In this document: piece by piece, positions 26,582 to 34,165 of the stretch
How positions within the stretch are numbered: position 1 is the first letter of the stretch
Layout of the letters: each line of letters starts with the position of its first letter
Source: Rhodococcus zopfii NBRC 100606 = JCM 9919
Lineage (GTDB): Bacteria > Actinomycetota > Actinomycetes > Mycobacteriales > Mycobacteriaceae
NCBI RefSeq assembly: GCF_001895025.1
Contig: NZ_BCXI01000004.1
Span: 1 to 64,000, forward strand
Length of the DNA stretch: 64,000 nucleotides
Direction: 5' to 3'
Program-made: the position numbers and the translations under genes
The notes under the pieces: model-generated
Seen by the model: only the letters and a program-made list of their open reading frames with translations
Databases searched by the model: none
What the model was told of the DNA's origin: nothing

Positions 26582-27187
26582 ATGTGTGCTGCGAAGGGCG
26601 CGCCGGCCGGCGCCGGCCGTCAGGTGATCCTGGATTCCGCGCTGCGGAACATGAACCAGCGCGGCTACCACGGCACATCCATGCGCGACATCGCACGCGA
26701 CGCCGACATGACGGTCGCGTCGATCTACCACCACTTCAAATCCAAGCAGGAGATCCTGCAGGACATCATGACCCGGGCGCTGCACGACGCGATCGCGATG
26801 ACCCGCGGCGCCCTCCTGCGCGCGGGAGGGGCGCCGGGAGACCAGCTCCAGGCGGTCGTACGCGCCTGGATCATGTTCCACACGACCCGCCAGTCCGATG
26901 CCCTCGTCGGCGCCACCGAACTCCGCAGTCTCGACTACGAAGGCCGGCGGCTCGTCGTCGCACTGCGCGACGAGCAGGAGAGCGTCTTCCGCGACATCAT
27001 CGATCGCGGGGTCGAGGACGGCGCGTTCACCACCGCGCTGCCCCGCGATGCGGCGCGCGCGATCATTCACATGGGCCAATCGGTCTGCACGTGGTGGCGA
27101 CCCGACGGGCCCCTGAAGCCCGAGGAGCTCGCGGACCGGTACGCGGACCTCGCGCTGGCCATGGTGCAACCCGCGGACAACCGGTAG
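26582..27187 (+). CDS. TetR-family regulator (third, distinct)
   Basis: A 201-residue repressor with the helix-turn-helix GYHGTSMRDIARDADMTVASIYHHFKSKQEIL at about residues 21-52 (motif parts: MRDIARDADMT and SIYHHFKSK). The ligand domain includes FHTTRQSDALVGATELRSL, typical of the KstR2/FadR-like actinobacterial TetRs that bind acyl-CoA. It is less similar to the two paralogs at 13403 and 18947 than these are to each other. ATG 26582 keeps the operator outside the coding sequence; a GTG at 26561 is an alternative. It is the likeliest regulator of the downstream kinase operon. Confidence 0.85.
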   Translation: MCAAKGAPAGAGRQVILDSALRNMNQRGYHGTSMRDIARDADMTVASIYHHFKSKQEILQDIMTRALHDAIAMTRGALLRAGGAPGDQLQAVVRAWIMFHTTRQSDALVGATELRSLDYEGRRLVVALRDEQESVFRDIIDRGVEDGAFTTALPRDAARAIIHMGQSVCTWWRPDGPLKPEELADRYADLALAMVQPADNR

Positions 27188-27288
27188 CGCAACCACTTTC
27201 ACGCGCCGCTGGATCGCTGGGCGGCGCCGCGGGCGTACGCCGCTGAATCGCAGTGGGGATCCACGCCGGGACCGCGCTCTTCGATCAA

Positions 27289-27304
27289 GCGAACGATCGA
27301 TCGG
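27289..27304. promoter_or_regulatory. Candidate TetR operator, site 6
   Basis: GCGAACGATCGATCGG is nearly symmetric (CGA.CGATCG.TCG). It lies in the 274-bp gap between the third TetR gene and the kinase gene, about 90 bp upstream of the kinase promoter. Confidence 0.45.
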
Positions 27305-27381
27305 CTGTGTCGGCGGGAGCGGGTAGGCGGCTGCTGCCCCACATGCAAAATTGCTGGATATGTGCGGCGATGCACCCACGG

Positions 27382-27410
27382 TTGACACCAAGCGTGTCCC
27401 GGGTCACTAT
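27382..27410 (+). promoter_or_regulatory. Sigma-70-type promoter of the kinase/ACAD operon
   Basis: A perfect -35 TTGACA at 27382-27387 is followed after 17 bp by CACTAT at 27405-27410 (4 of 6 matches to the -10 consensus). The expected start is near 27417, just before the operator at 27419. Confidence 0.65.
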
Positions 27411-27418
27411 TGTTCCAT

Positions 27419-27434
27419 CCGAACGATCGTTTGG
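27419..27434. promoter_or_regulatory. Candidate TetR operator, site 7, at the transcription start
   Basis: CCGAACGATCGTTTGG is palindromic at 14 of 16 positions. It covers the expected +1 to +17 region of the promoter at 27382 and ends 27 bp before the kinase ATG. A bound repressor here would block initiation. Confidence 0.6.
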
Positions 27435-27461
27435 TAAGAACTTCTGGAAGGGGTTCATCCG

Positions 27462-28523
27462 ATGGCCGCATCCCCGGCGGGCGCGCTTGCCGAACTCGAC
27501 CTCGACGCGTTGAGCGCGCATCTGCGGGCGACGCTCGACGGCGGCCTCGCGGGGCCGCTGACCGCCTCGCTCATCGGCGGCGGCCGCTCGAATCCGACCT
27601 ATCGCCTGAGCGACGGTGAGAGTGAGTGGGTGCTGCGCCGACCTCCGTACGGTCACGTCCTGCCCAGCGCGCACGACATGAAGCGCGAGTACACCGTCAT
27701 CGACGCGTTGGCTGGTTCCGCGGTCCCGGTCCCCGTCGCCGTGCACCTGTGCGAGGACACCGCGGTGCTCGGCGCGTCGTTCTATCTCATGAACCTGGTC
27801 GACGGCCGCCCGGTCGGCACGACCGAACAGGCCGAGGAACTCACGCCGGGACAGCGCCGCGGCCTCGGTCTCGCCCTCGCCGATACGCTCGCCGACCTCC
27901 ACGAGATCGACCCGGCCACGGTCGGACTGGACGATTTCGGCAGACCCGACGGCTATCTCGATCGACAGCTGAAACGCTGGGCGCGGCAGTGGGAGTCGTC
28001 GAAGACCGCGGAGCGGCCCGAGGTGGCCGTCCTCCTCGACAAGTTGGGGCGGGCGCTGCCCCGAACCCGATTCCCGGGCATCGTGCACGGTGACGTCAAG
28101 CTCGACAACGTGCTCGTGTCCCGGGACGACCCGGCTCGTATCGTCACGGTATTGGACTGGGAGATGGCCACTCTCGGAGACACACTCGCCGATGTGGGCA
28201 TCATGCTCAGCTTCTGGGACGTTCCCGGGCAGCCGGCCAATCCCATCACCCGGGGGCTCGCGACACTCGACGGGTTCCCCACCCGTGCAGAACTTCTCGA
28301 GCGTTATGCGTCGCGTCGCGGCATCGAGCTGCCCGAGGTCGACTGGTACGTCGTGTTCGCCGACTTCAAGATCGCCGTCATCATGGAGGGCATCGCGGCC
28401 CGGCACGCGCAGGGCGAGACCGTCGGCGAGGGTTTCGACGGGGTCGCCGGCATGACGGAACCGCTACTGCAACGGGCGCTCGAACTGGCGACTCGGTCGT
28501 CCGATCCCGAACTGCGCCGCTGA
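27462..28523 (+). CDS. APH-fold kinase, probable 4-hydroxyacyl-CoA kinase (ACAD10/11 N-domain-like)
   Basis: A 353-residue kinase with the nucleotide loop IGGGRSNPTYRL, ATP lysine region EWVLRRPP, the Brenner motif VHGDVKLDNVLV (H209, D211, N216) and LDWEMATLGD (D232, E234). Subfamily phrases such as LVDGRPVG and LADLHEID also fit the N-terminal kinase half of ACAD10/ACAD11. The ACAD gene follows after 25 bp, so the vertebrate fusion is here two genes. By analogy with LvaA and ACAD11 it should use ATP to phosphorylate the 4-hydroxyl of an acyl-CoA. GGAAGGGG precedes the ATG. An antibiotic kinase is unlikely given the neighbours. Confidence 0.85.
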   Translation: MAASPAGALAELDLDALSAHLRATLDGGLAGPLTASLIGGGRSNPTYRLSDGESEWVLRRPPYGHVLPSAHDMKREYTVIDALAGSAVPVPVAVHLCEDTAVLGASFYLMNLVDGRPVGTTEQAEELTPGQRRGLGLALADTLADLHEIDPATVGLDDFGRPDGYLDRQLKRWARQWESSKTAERPEVAVLLDKLGRALPRTRFPGIVHGDVKLDNVLVSRDDPARIVTVLDWEMATLGDTLADVGIMLSFWDVPGQPANPITRGLATLDGFPTRAELLERYASRRGIELPEVDWYVVFADFKIAVIMEGIAARHAQGETVGEGFDGVAGMTEPLLQRALELATRSSDPELRR

Positions 28524-28548
28524 CATCCAGAGAACAGGAGTCACCACA

Positions 28549-29778
28549 ATGGATTTCGCGTACAGCCCGAAGGTCGAGGAGTTGCGGAGCAAGCTCACCG
28601 CATTCATGCAGGACCGGATCCTGCCGGCCGAGGTGATCGCGGCGCAGCAGCTCGCGAGCAAGCCCGATTACTGGGGCGCCCCGCCGATCATGGCGGACCT
28701 CAAGACCGCGGCCAAGCGGCAGGGACTGTGGAACCTGTTCCTCCCCGAGGACGGCGGTGCCGGTCTGACCAACCTCGAGTACGCGCCGCTCGCCGAACTC
28801 ACCGGCTGGAGCCCACATCTCGCTCCCGAAGCCCTGAACTGCAATGCGCCGGACACCGGCAACATGGAACTGCTCGCCCGCTTCGGCACGGACGAGCAGA
28901 AGGTGCAGTGGCTCGCCCCGCTCCTGGACGGTGAGATCCGCTCCTGCTTCTCGATGACCGAGCCGGATGTCGCGAGCTCGGACGCCTCCAACGTGCGGCT
29001 CGAAATCGCCGACGACGGCGACGACTGGGTGCTCACCGGCCGCAAGTGGTGGACCACCGCCGCACTCCGCGACGACACCCGGGTCGCGATGGTCATGGGC
29101 GTCACCGACCCGGACGCCCCGGCCGGTTCGCGGCACTCGATCGTCCTGGTACCCATGGACACTCCGGGGGTGCACGTCGAACGTTCCACCACGGTCCTCG
29201 GTTTCGACGACCGACACGAGGGCGGGCACGGCGAGATCGTCTACGACCGCGTCCGTGTTCCCAAAGCCAATCTGCTCGGCCCTCGCGGCAAGGGTTTTGC
29301 CGTCGCGCAGGCACGTCTGGGCCCGGGCCGGATCCACCACTGCATGCGCCTGATCGGCATGGCCGAACGCGCCATCGCGCTCACGACCGAGCGGGCCCGC
29401 ACCCGGGTCGCGTTCGGGAAACCGCTCGCCGACGAGGGAGTCGTGCAGGCCACCGTCGCCGACGCCCGGATCAAACTCGACGCGGCACGCCTGATGGTGC
29501 TGCGCGCCGCGTGGCGGATGGACGTCGAGGGCGCGAAGGCCGCCCGTCACGACATCGCCGCCGCGAAGGTCATGGTGCCGCTGACCGTCAAGTGGATCCT
29601 CGACGAGGCGATCCAGATCTTCGGCGGCGCGGGACTGTCCCAGGACACGCCGCTCGCGATGCTCTACTCGCAGGCACGGTTCCTCCAGATCGCCGACGGA
29701 CCCGACCAGGTGCACCGTCGTTCGCTCGCCCGCGCCGAGTTCGGTGCCACTCCGCCCCTGCGAGAGGTCCGTGGCTGA
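28549..29778 (+). CDS. ACAD10/11-type acyl-CoA dehydrogenase
   Basis: A 409-residue FAD enzyme with phrases shared with the dehydrogenase half of vertebrate ACAD10/11: LNCNAPDTGNMELLARFG (98-113), FSMTEPDVASSDASN (134-148), RKWWTT and LGPGRIHHCMRLIG (257-270). At the MCAD catalytic Glu position the sequence is IADGPDQVHR, giving Asp (D383) by eye alignment. In this subfamily the flavoprotein acts on 4-phosphoacyl-CoA, eliminating phosphate on the way to 3-hydroxyacyl-CoA. It is placed between the kinase (25 bp) and the MHS transporter (58 bp). Confidence 0.88.
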   Translation: MDFAYSPKVEELRSKLTAFMQDRILPAEVIAAQQLASKPDYWGAPPIMADLKTAAKRQGLWNLFLPEDGGAGLTNLEYAPLAELTGWSPHLAPEALNCNAPDTGNMELLARFGTDEQKVQWLAPLLDGEIRSCFSMTEPDVASSDASNVRLEIADDGDDWVLTGRKWWTTAALRDDTRVAMVMGVTDPDAPAGSRHSIVLVPMDTPGVHVERSTTVLGFDDRHEGGHGEIVYDRVRVPKANLLGPRGKGFAVAQARLGPGRIHHCMRLIGMAERAIALTTERARTRVAFGKPLADEGVVQATVADARIKLDAARLMVLRAAWRMDVEGAKAARHDIAAAKVMVPLTVKWILDEAIQIFGGAGLSQDTPLAMLYSQARFLQIADGPDQVHRRSLARAEFGATPPLREVRG

Positions 29779-29836
29779 CCGGCGAACCCCGCCGACCGCT
29801 CTTTCCTTCACCCCGCCCGACAACGAGGACGATGCG

Positions 29837-31186
29837 ATGTCTGAAACACGAACCCACACACACTCTCTCGATACTCCGGCAGCGCCGGCCCCACGTGCCG
29901 GTCGTGCTGCCGTCGCGTCGGCGATCTCGACATCGCTCGAGTGGTACGACTTCTTCATCTATTCGACAGCCGCAGCACTGGTGTTCAACACCACCTTCTT
30001 CGCCACCGACAGCGAAGTGGTCGCTGCGGTGAACTCCTTCGCGACCGTCGCAGTCGGATTCATCGCCCGCCCGATCGGCGGGGTCCTCGCCGGGCACTTC
30101 GGTGACAAATTCGGCCGCAAACCCGTTCTCGTGGCTGCCGTGGTGCTCATGGCCATCGCGACATCGCTGATCGGCTTCGTGCCCACCACCGAGATCATGT
30201 GGCTCGCACCGATGATCCTGGTGACCTTGCGCATCTGTCAGGGCCTGGCCGTCGGGGCGCAGTGGGGCGGTGCCGTCCTGCTGGCCACGGAGAACGCCCC
30301 GGCGAACCGGCGCGGGTTCTTCGGAAGCTTCGCGCAACTCGGCGTCCCGATCGGCGTGGTCCTCGGCAACGTCGTGTTCCTGGTGATCACCTCGACCGTC
30401 GCCCAGGATTCGTTCCTGTCGTGGGGCTGGCGCATTCCGTTCTGGATCAGTCTCGTGATGCTGCCCGTGGCATTCGCGATCCATCGCTACCTGGAGGAGA
30501 CCCCCGAGTTCAAGAAGATCGCGGAAAAGCTCGACCAGGCTCCGGCCCTGCGGCGTTCCCCGATCCTCGAAGTGCTGCGCAAGAACCCGGGAACCGTGCT
30601 CATGGCTGCCGGCTCGAACGCGATCGGCGTCATGTTCTTCTACACGATGATCACCGGTTCGGTGCAGTACGCCACGACCTACCTCGGTCTCGAACGGTCG
30701 ACGGTGCTCACCTTCATCCTGATCGCGTGCCTGCTGCAGATTCCGCTGGTGCCGCTGTTCGGGCATCTGTCCGACCGCGTCGGCCGCAAGCTGATCTTCG
30801 GTGTCGGTACCGTCGCCATGATGGCGTGGGGCGTGCCGATGTGGCTGCTGATCGGCGCATCCGGACCCGGCACCGTGTGGCCGTTCGCGATCGCGGTGAT
30901 CGTCGGCGTCGTCGCCATGTCGTTCCAGACAGGCACCCAGGGCACGTTGTTCTCCGAGCTGTTCCCGCCCGAGGTGCGCTTCTCCGGGGCGTCGCTCGGC
31001 TACCAGATCTCCGCGATCATCGGTGGCTTCTCTCCGATGATCATGGTGCTGCTCATCAACGGTGAGGCCGGAAACGCATGGAAGGTGGGCGTATTCCTCG
31101 CCGTCGCCGCCGCGATCGGACTGCTGTGCCTGATCGCCATCGTCCGCAGGTACTCCCAGCCGCACGAGTCCGCGCACGCAGCCTGA
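29837..31186 (+). CDS. MHS-family (MFS) metabolite:proton symporter
   Basis: A 449-residue transporter with 12 helices. It opens AISTSLEWYDFFIYSTAAALVF, the classic start of the MHS group (ShiA, ProP, KgtP). The loop 2-3 motif GHFGDKFGRKPVL and the loop 8-9 motif HLSDRVGRK are complete. MHS carriers bring in carboxylates and other small polar acids with protons. The start is the ATG before SETRTHTH. Being in the operon with the CoA ligase and kinase, it probably imports the acid that the pathway degrades; LvaF of the levulinate cluster is a comparable partner. Confidence 0.9.
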   Translation: MSETRTHTHSLDTPAAPAPRAGRAAVASAISTSLEWYDFFIYSTAAALVFNTTFFATDSEVVAAVNSFATVAVGFIARPIGGVLAGHFGDKFGRKPVLVAAVVLMAIATSLIGFVPTTEIMWLAPMILVTLRICQGLAVGAQWGGAVLLATENAPANRRGFFGSFAQLGVPIGVVLGNVVFLVITSTVAQDSFLSWGWRIPFWISLVMLPVAFAIHRYLEETPEFKKIAEKLDQAPALRRSPILEVLRKNPGTVLMAAGSNAIGVMFFYTMITGSVQYATTYLGLERSTVLTFILIACLLQIPLVPLFGHLSDRVGRKLIFGVGTVAMMAWGVPMWLLIGASGPGTVWPFAIAVIVGVVAMSFQTGTQGTLFSELFPPEVRFSGASLGYQISAIIGGFSPMIMVLLINGEAGNAWKVGVFLAVAAAIGLLCLIAIVRRYSQPHESAHAA

Positions 31187-31210
31187 CCGACACGAACAAG
31201 GAGTAGATCG

Positions 31211-32749
31211 ATGGTGGACTTCCCGGACACCCACGCCGCGGCGGACCCCGGCCGTCCTGCGTACATCATGGCGGACAGCGGTACCGTCGTGACCTATCGC
31301 GAACTGGTCGACGACTCGCGTGACATCGCAAAGCTGTTGTGGTCGAGGGGACTTCGCCACGGAGATTGTGTTGCCGTGCTGATGGAGAACAGCGCGCCGT
31401 TCCCGAAGATAGCCTGGGCGGCGCAGCGCATCGGTCTGCGCTACGTCACGCTGTCGACGCGGCTGCTGCCCGACGAGGTCGCCTACATCCTCGGTGATTC
31501 GGGGGCCCGGGCGCTGTTCACCAGTGTCCGCCATCTCGATGCCGCGGCCGACGCCGCGGATGCGGTGCCGGGGCCGGGACACCGATTTGCCGTCGACGGT
31601 TCCGGCCGGGGATTCGAGAACCTTTCGGAAGCACTGGCTTCCGTTCCTCACGAGGTCGTGCCGGACGAATGCGAGGGTGTCGACCTGCTGTACTCGTCCG
31701 GCACCACCGGCCGGCCCAAGGGGGTCGTGGCGGAACTGCCGCTGCACCCGCTCGGAACCCCGCCGGGGGTGGCTGCGCTGCTGCACGATCAGTGGGGGTT
31801 CGACCGGGACAGTGTCTACCTGTCCCCGGCGCCGCTGTATCACGCTGCGCCGCTGCGCTTCACGATGACCGTGCACCGGTACGGCGGTACCGCGATCGTA
31901 ATGGAGCGATTCGACCCGGAGCGGGCACTCGAACTCGTCGAACGCTACCGGGTGACCCACACCCAGATGGTGCCCACCATGTTCATCCGGATGCTCAAGC
32001 TGCCGGACGAGCAGCGGACCGGACACGACGTGTCGTCGCTGCAGGTGGTGATCCACGCCGCCGCGCCGTGCCCCCCGGACACCAAGCGCGCCATGATCGA
32101 CTGGCTCGGGCCGATCATCCACGAGTACTACTCGTCCACCGAGAACAGCCTGTTCACGACGCTGGACTCGCACGAATGGCTGGCCCATCCCGGATCGGTG
32201 GGCCGGGCGATCCTAGGTGTGCCGCACATCCTCGACGAGTCGGGCAACGAGCTGCCGCCCGGTGAATCCGGCACGATCTGGTCCGAGGGGGGTCTGCTCT
32301 TCGAATACCTGAACGACCCGGCGAAGACCGCCGAATCCCGCAACGATCGGGGTTGGACGACGGTCGGCGATCTCGGCTACGTCGACAACGACGGCTTCCT
32401 CTACCTGTCGGACCGCCGTGCCGATCTGATCCTGTCCGGCGGCGTGAACATCTATCCGCGCGAATCGGAGGACGTGCTCGTCGTACACCCGAAGGTCGCC
32501 GACGCTGCGGTGTTCGGCATTCCGCACGACGAACTCGGCGAGGCCGTCCACGCCGTCGTGCAGACCGCACCCGGCGTGGTCGCCGACGGGGCGCTCGAGG
32601 AGGAACTGCTCGCGTTCTGCCGTGAGAGGCTGTCGACCTTCAAATGCCCGCGCCGGATCGATTTCGTCGACGAGCTGCCCCGCCACGCCACCGGCAAGCT
32701 CTACAAGCGGCTGTTGCGTGACCGCTATGCCCGGCAGACGGTCTCGTGA
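31211..32749 (+). CDS. Acyl-CoA synthetase (AMP-forming)
   Basis: A 512-residue ANL enzyme with the P-loop YSSGTTGRPKG (161-171), the A5 motif YYSSTENS, the A7 motif TVGDLGYVDNDGFLYLSDR, the hinge RADLILSGGVNIYPRE and the C-terminal catalytic lysine in HATGKLYKRLL. The residue run VAELPLHPLGTPPG after the P-loop lacks long-chain FadD signatures, so a short- or medium-chain or substituted acid is likely. AAGGAG precedes the ATG. The following crotonase overlaps its stop by 4 bp. It should activate the imported acid to its CoA thioester, the first committed step. Confidence 0.9.
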   Translation: MVDFPDTHAAADPGRPAYIMADSGTVVTYRELVDDSRDIAKLLWSRGLRHGDCVAVLMENSAPFPKIAWAAQRIGLRYVTLSTRLLPDEVAYILGDSGARALFTSVRHLDAAADAADAVPGPGHRFAVDGSGRGFENLSEALASVPHEVVPDECEGVDLLYSSGTTGRPKGVVAELPLHPLGTPPGVAALLHDQWGFDRDSVYLSPAPLYHAAPLRFTMTVHRYGGTAIVMERFDPERALELVERYRVTHTQMVPTMFIRMLKLPDEQRTGHDVSSLQVVIHAAAPCPPDTKRAMIDWLGPIIHEYYSSTENSLFTTLDSHEWLAHPGSVGRAILGVPHILDESGNELPPGESGTIWSEGGLLFEYLNDPAKTAESRNDRGWTTVGDLGYVDNDGFLYLSDRRADLILSGGVNIYPRESEDVLVVHPKVADAAVFGIPHDELGEAVHAVVQTAPGVVADGALEEELLAFCRERLSTFKCPRRIDFVDELPRHATGKLYKRLLRDRYARQTVS

Positions 32750-33549
32750 CCGCTGTCGAGGTCACAGCGCCGATCGCCGGCGTCGTGCAGGTGACCTTGA
32801 ACCGCCCCGACGCCCTCAACACGCTCACCGCGGAGGCGGTGGCCGAGTTCCGCGACGTCCTGACCGGGATCGCCGCGGACCGGTCGTGCCGTGTTGTGGT
32901 GCTCACCGGCGCCGGACGGGCGTTCAGCGCCGGGCTGGACCTCAACGGCTACGGCGACGACGAGCGGATCGCTGCAGAAGGGGAGGTCGGCCGGATGCTC
33001 TCCCGGCAACAGGACATCGCCGGGCTCGCGCAGCAGCTCCACGAACTCCCGCAGCCGGTGATCGCCGCCGTCAACGGGCCCGCGGCGGGCGGCGGCCTCG
33101 CGCTGGTGTGCGCGAGCGACATCCGCCTGGCCGCGACCCCGGCGATCTTCGCAGTCTCCTTCATCCGGGCGGGCTTCTCGGCGTGCGACATCGGGGTGTC
33201 GTGGCTGCTGCCCCGGATCGTCGGGGCGGGAGCCGCCCACGAGCTCATGCTCACCGGCCGGCGTTTCGACGCGGCCGAGGCGTACCGCATCGGCCTCGTC
33301 GGCGCGATCCTCGAACCCGACGAGCTGATCGACTCGGCGCTCGCCAAGGCCCGGGAGATCATGCCGAACCCGCCGCTGTCGGTGGAGCTCACCAAGCAGG
33401 GCATGTGGCTCGCGCTCGAGACCCCGTCGTTCGACGCGTCGGTGGCGTTCGAGAACCGTCAGCAGGTGTTCACCGCCCTCACCGAGGACCGGCGGGAGGC
33501 GACCGCCGCGTTCCTGGAGAAGCGGCCGCCCACCTATCGGCGCAGGTAG
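32746..33549 (+). CDS. Enoyl-CoA hydratase/isomerase (crotonase) family
   Basis: A 267-residue crotonase. The first oxyanion motif is AGRAFSAGLDLNGYGDDERI and the second VIAAVNGPAAGGGLALVCA. The catalytic stretch is AGFSACDIGVSWLLPRIVG, with Asp at the second catalytic position in place of Glu, a feature of dienoyl-CoA isomerase-like and other non-hydratase members. The GTG start overlaps the CoA-ligase stop (GTGA). It closes the operon, and a strong hairpin follows. Confidence 0.88.
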   Translation: MTAVEVTAPIAGVVQVTLNRPDALNTLTAEAVAEFRDVLTGIAADRSCRVVVLTGAGRAFSAGLDLNGYGDDERIAAEGEVGRMLSRQQDIAGLAQQLHELPQPVIAAVNGPAAGGGLALVCASDIRLAATPAIFAVSFIRAGFSACDIGVSWLLPRIVGAGAAHELMLTGRRFDAAEAYRIGLVGAILEPDELIDSALAKAREIMPNPPLSVELTKQGMWLALETPSFDASVAFENRQQVFTALTEDRREATAAFLEKRPPTYRRR

Positions 33550-33563
33550 GCCAGGAGACCGCA

Positions 33564-33602
33564 CGGGTCCCGCGGCCCGGTCCTACGAGGGCCGGGGACC
33601 CG
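33564..33602 (+). terminator. Hairpin terminator after the catabolic operon
   Basis: CGGGTCCC (33564-33571) pairs with GGGACCCG (33595-33602), with additional GGCCC/GGGCC pairing inside. No T-run follows, as is common in actinobacteria. It lies 15 bp past the crotonase stop. Confidence 0.6.
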
Positions 33603-33645
33603 CGGGCGTCAGGGTCCGGAGACTCACAAGGTAAGGTCCTAGGTC

Positions 33646-33771
33646 ATGGACATTCTCGAAATCGTGGGCATGGCAGTCGTGATCATCGTGGTGCTGCAGG
33701 TGATCCTCGGTTCGCTGGCGCTGCTGGCGATCTCGACGGTCAACCCGCACTTCATGCAGCGCAACAAGTAG
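33646..33771 (+). CDS. 41-residue membrane peptide
   Basis: A short frame from ATG to TAG encodes one hydrophobic helix (VGMAVVIIVVLQVILGSLALLAI, seen as two parts: VGMAVVIIVVLQ and VILGSLALLAI) between an acidic N-terminus (MDILE) and the polar tail NPHFMQRNK. AAGGT-rich sequence precedes the ATG. It sits alone between the catabolic terminator and the convergent metallopeptidase gene. A single-pass regulatory or complex-stabilising peptide is plausible; I do not recognise a family. Confidence 0.45.
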   Translation: MDILEIVGMAVVIIVVLQVILGSLALLAISTVNPHFMQRNK

Positions 33772-33798
33772 GCGCTGACCCGGCAGGAACGCTGCGCT

Positions 33799-33822
33799 GG
33801 GGCTGCCGGACCCGTCAGCCCC
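33799..33822. terminator. Small bidirectional hairpin
   Basis: GGGGCTG (33799-33805) pairs with CAGCCCC (33816-33822). It overlaps the stop of the convergent metallopeptidase gene and lies 28 bp past the small membrane peptide gene. Confidence 0.4.
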
Positions 33823-34165
33823 AACCGAGTTCGTGGAGGCGGTCTTCCTCGATGCCGAAGTAGTGCGCTATCTCGTGGATCACGGTGACCGCCACTTCGT
33901 GCACCACGTCGTCCTCCGACTCGCAGATGTCGAGGATCGCGTCCCGGTAGACGGTGATCGTGTCCGGCAGCGACCCCGCGTAGTGCGAGTCGCGTTCGGT
34001 GAGCGCAATCCCGTGGTACAGGCCCAGTAGGTCCGGCTCCTCGTCGTGCCGCGCGTCGACCAGCACCACCACGTTGTCGATCGCCTCGGCCAACTGCTGC
34101 GGAATCAGATCCAGAGCCTCGGAGACCAGTTCGTCGAAGCGCTCCTCGTTCATCCGGACACTCAT
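33815..34165 (-). CDS. Minimal zincin-like metallopeptidase family protein (Rv3836-like)
   Basis: A 116-residue protein with the zinc motif HEIAHYFG near residues 98-105, preceded by the amphipathic DDVVHEVAVTVI. The small size and motif fit PF06262 (DUF1025, a minimal gluzincin fold). The ATG start overlaps the stop of the septum-formation gene (ATGA), so they are coupled as in the Rv3835-Rv3836 pair. A second ATG four codons in (MNEERF) is an alternative. The substrate is not known for the family. Confidence 0.82.
   Translation of the reverse strand: MSVRMNEERFDELVSEALDLIPQQLAEAIDNVVVLVDARHDEEPDLLGLYHGIALTERDSHYAGSLPDTITVYRDAILDICESEDDVVHEVAVTVIHEIAHYFGIEEDRLHELGWG

Noticed and set aside
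22605-28523. Aminoglycoside resistance kinases
   Set aside because: The fold is the same, but the exact phrases and the neighbouring acyl-CoA dehydrogenases fit the ACAD-associated subfamily.
29588-32188. 866-codon open frame on the minus strand
   Set aside because: It lies opposite the transporter, CoA ligase and dehydrogenase genes, which have full family motifs. Long antisense frames are common in DNA this rich in G and C. The translated residues are Arg/His/Asp-rich with no domain.
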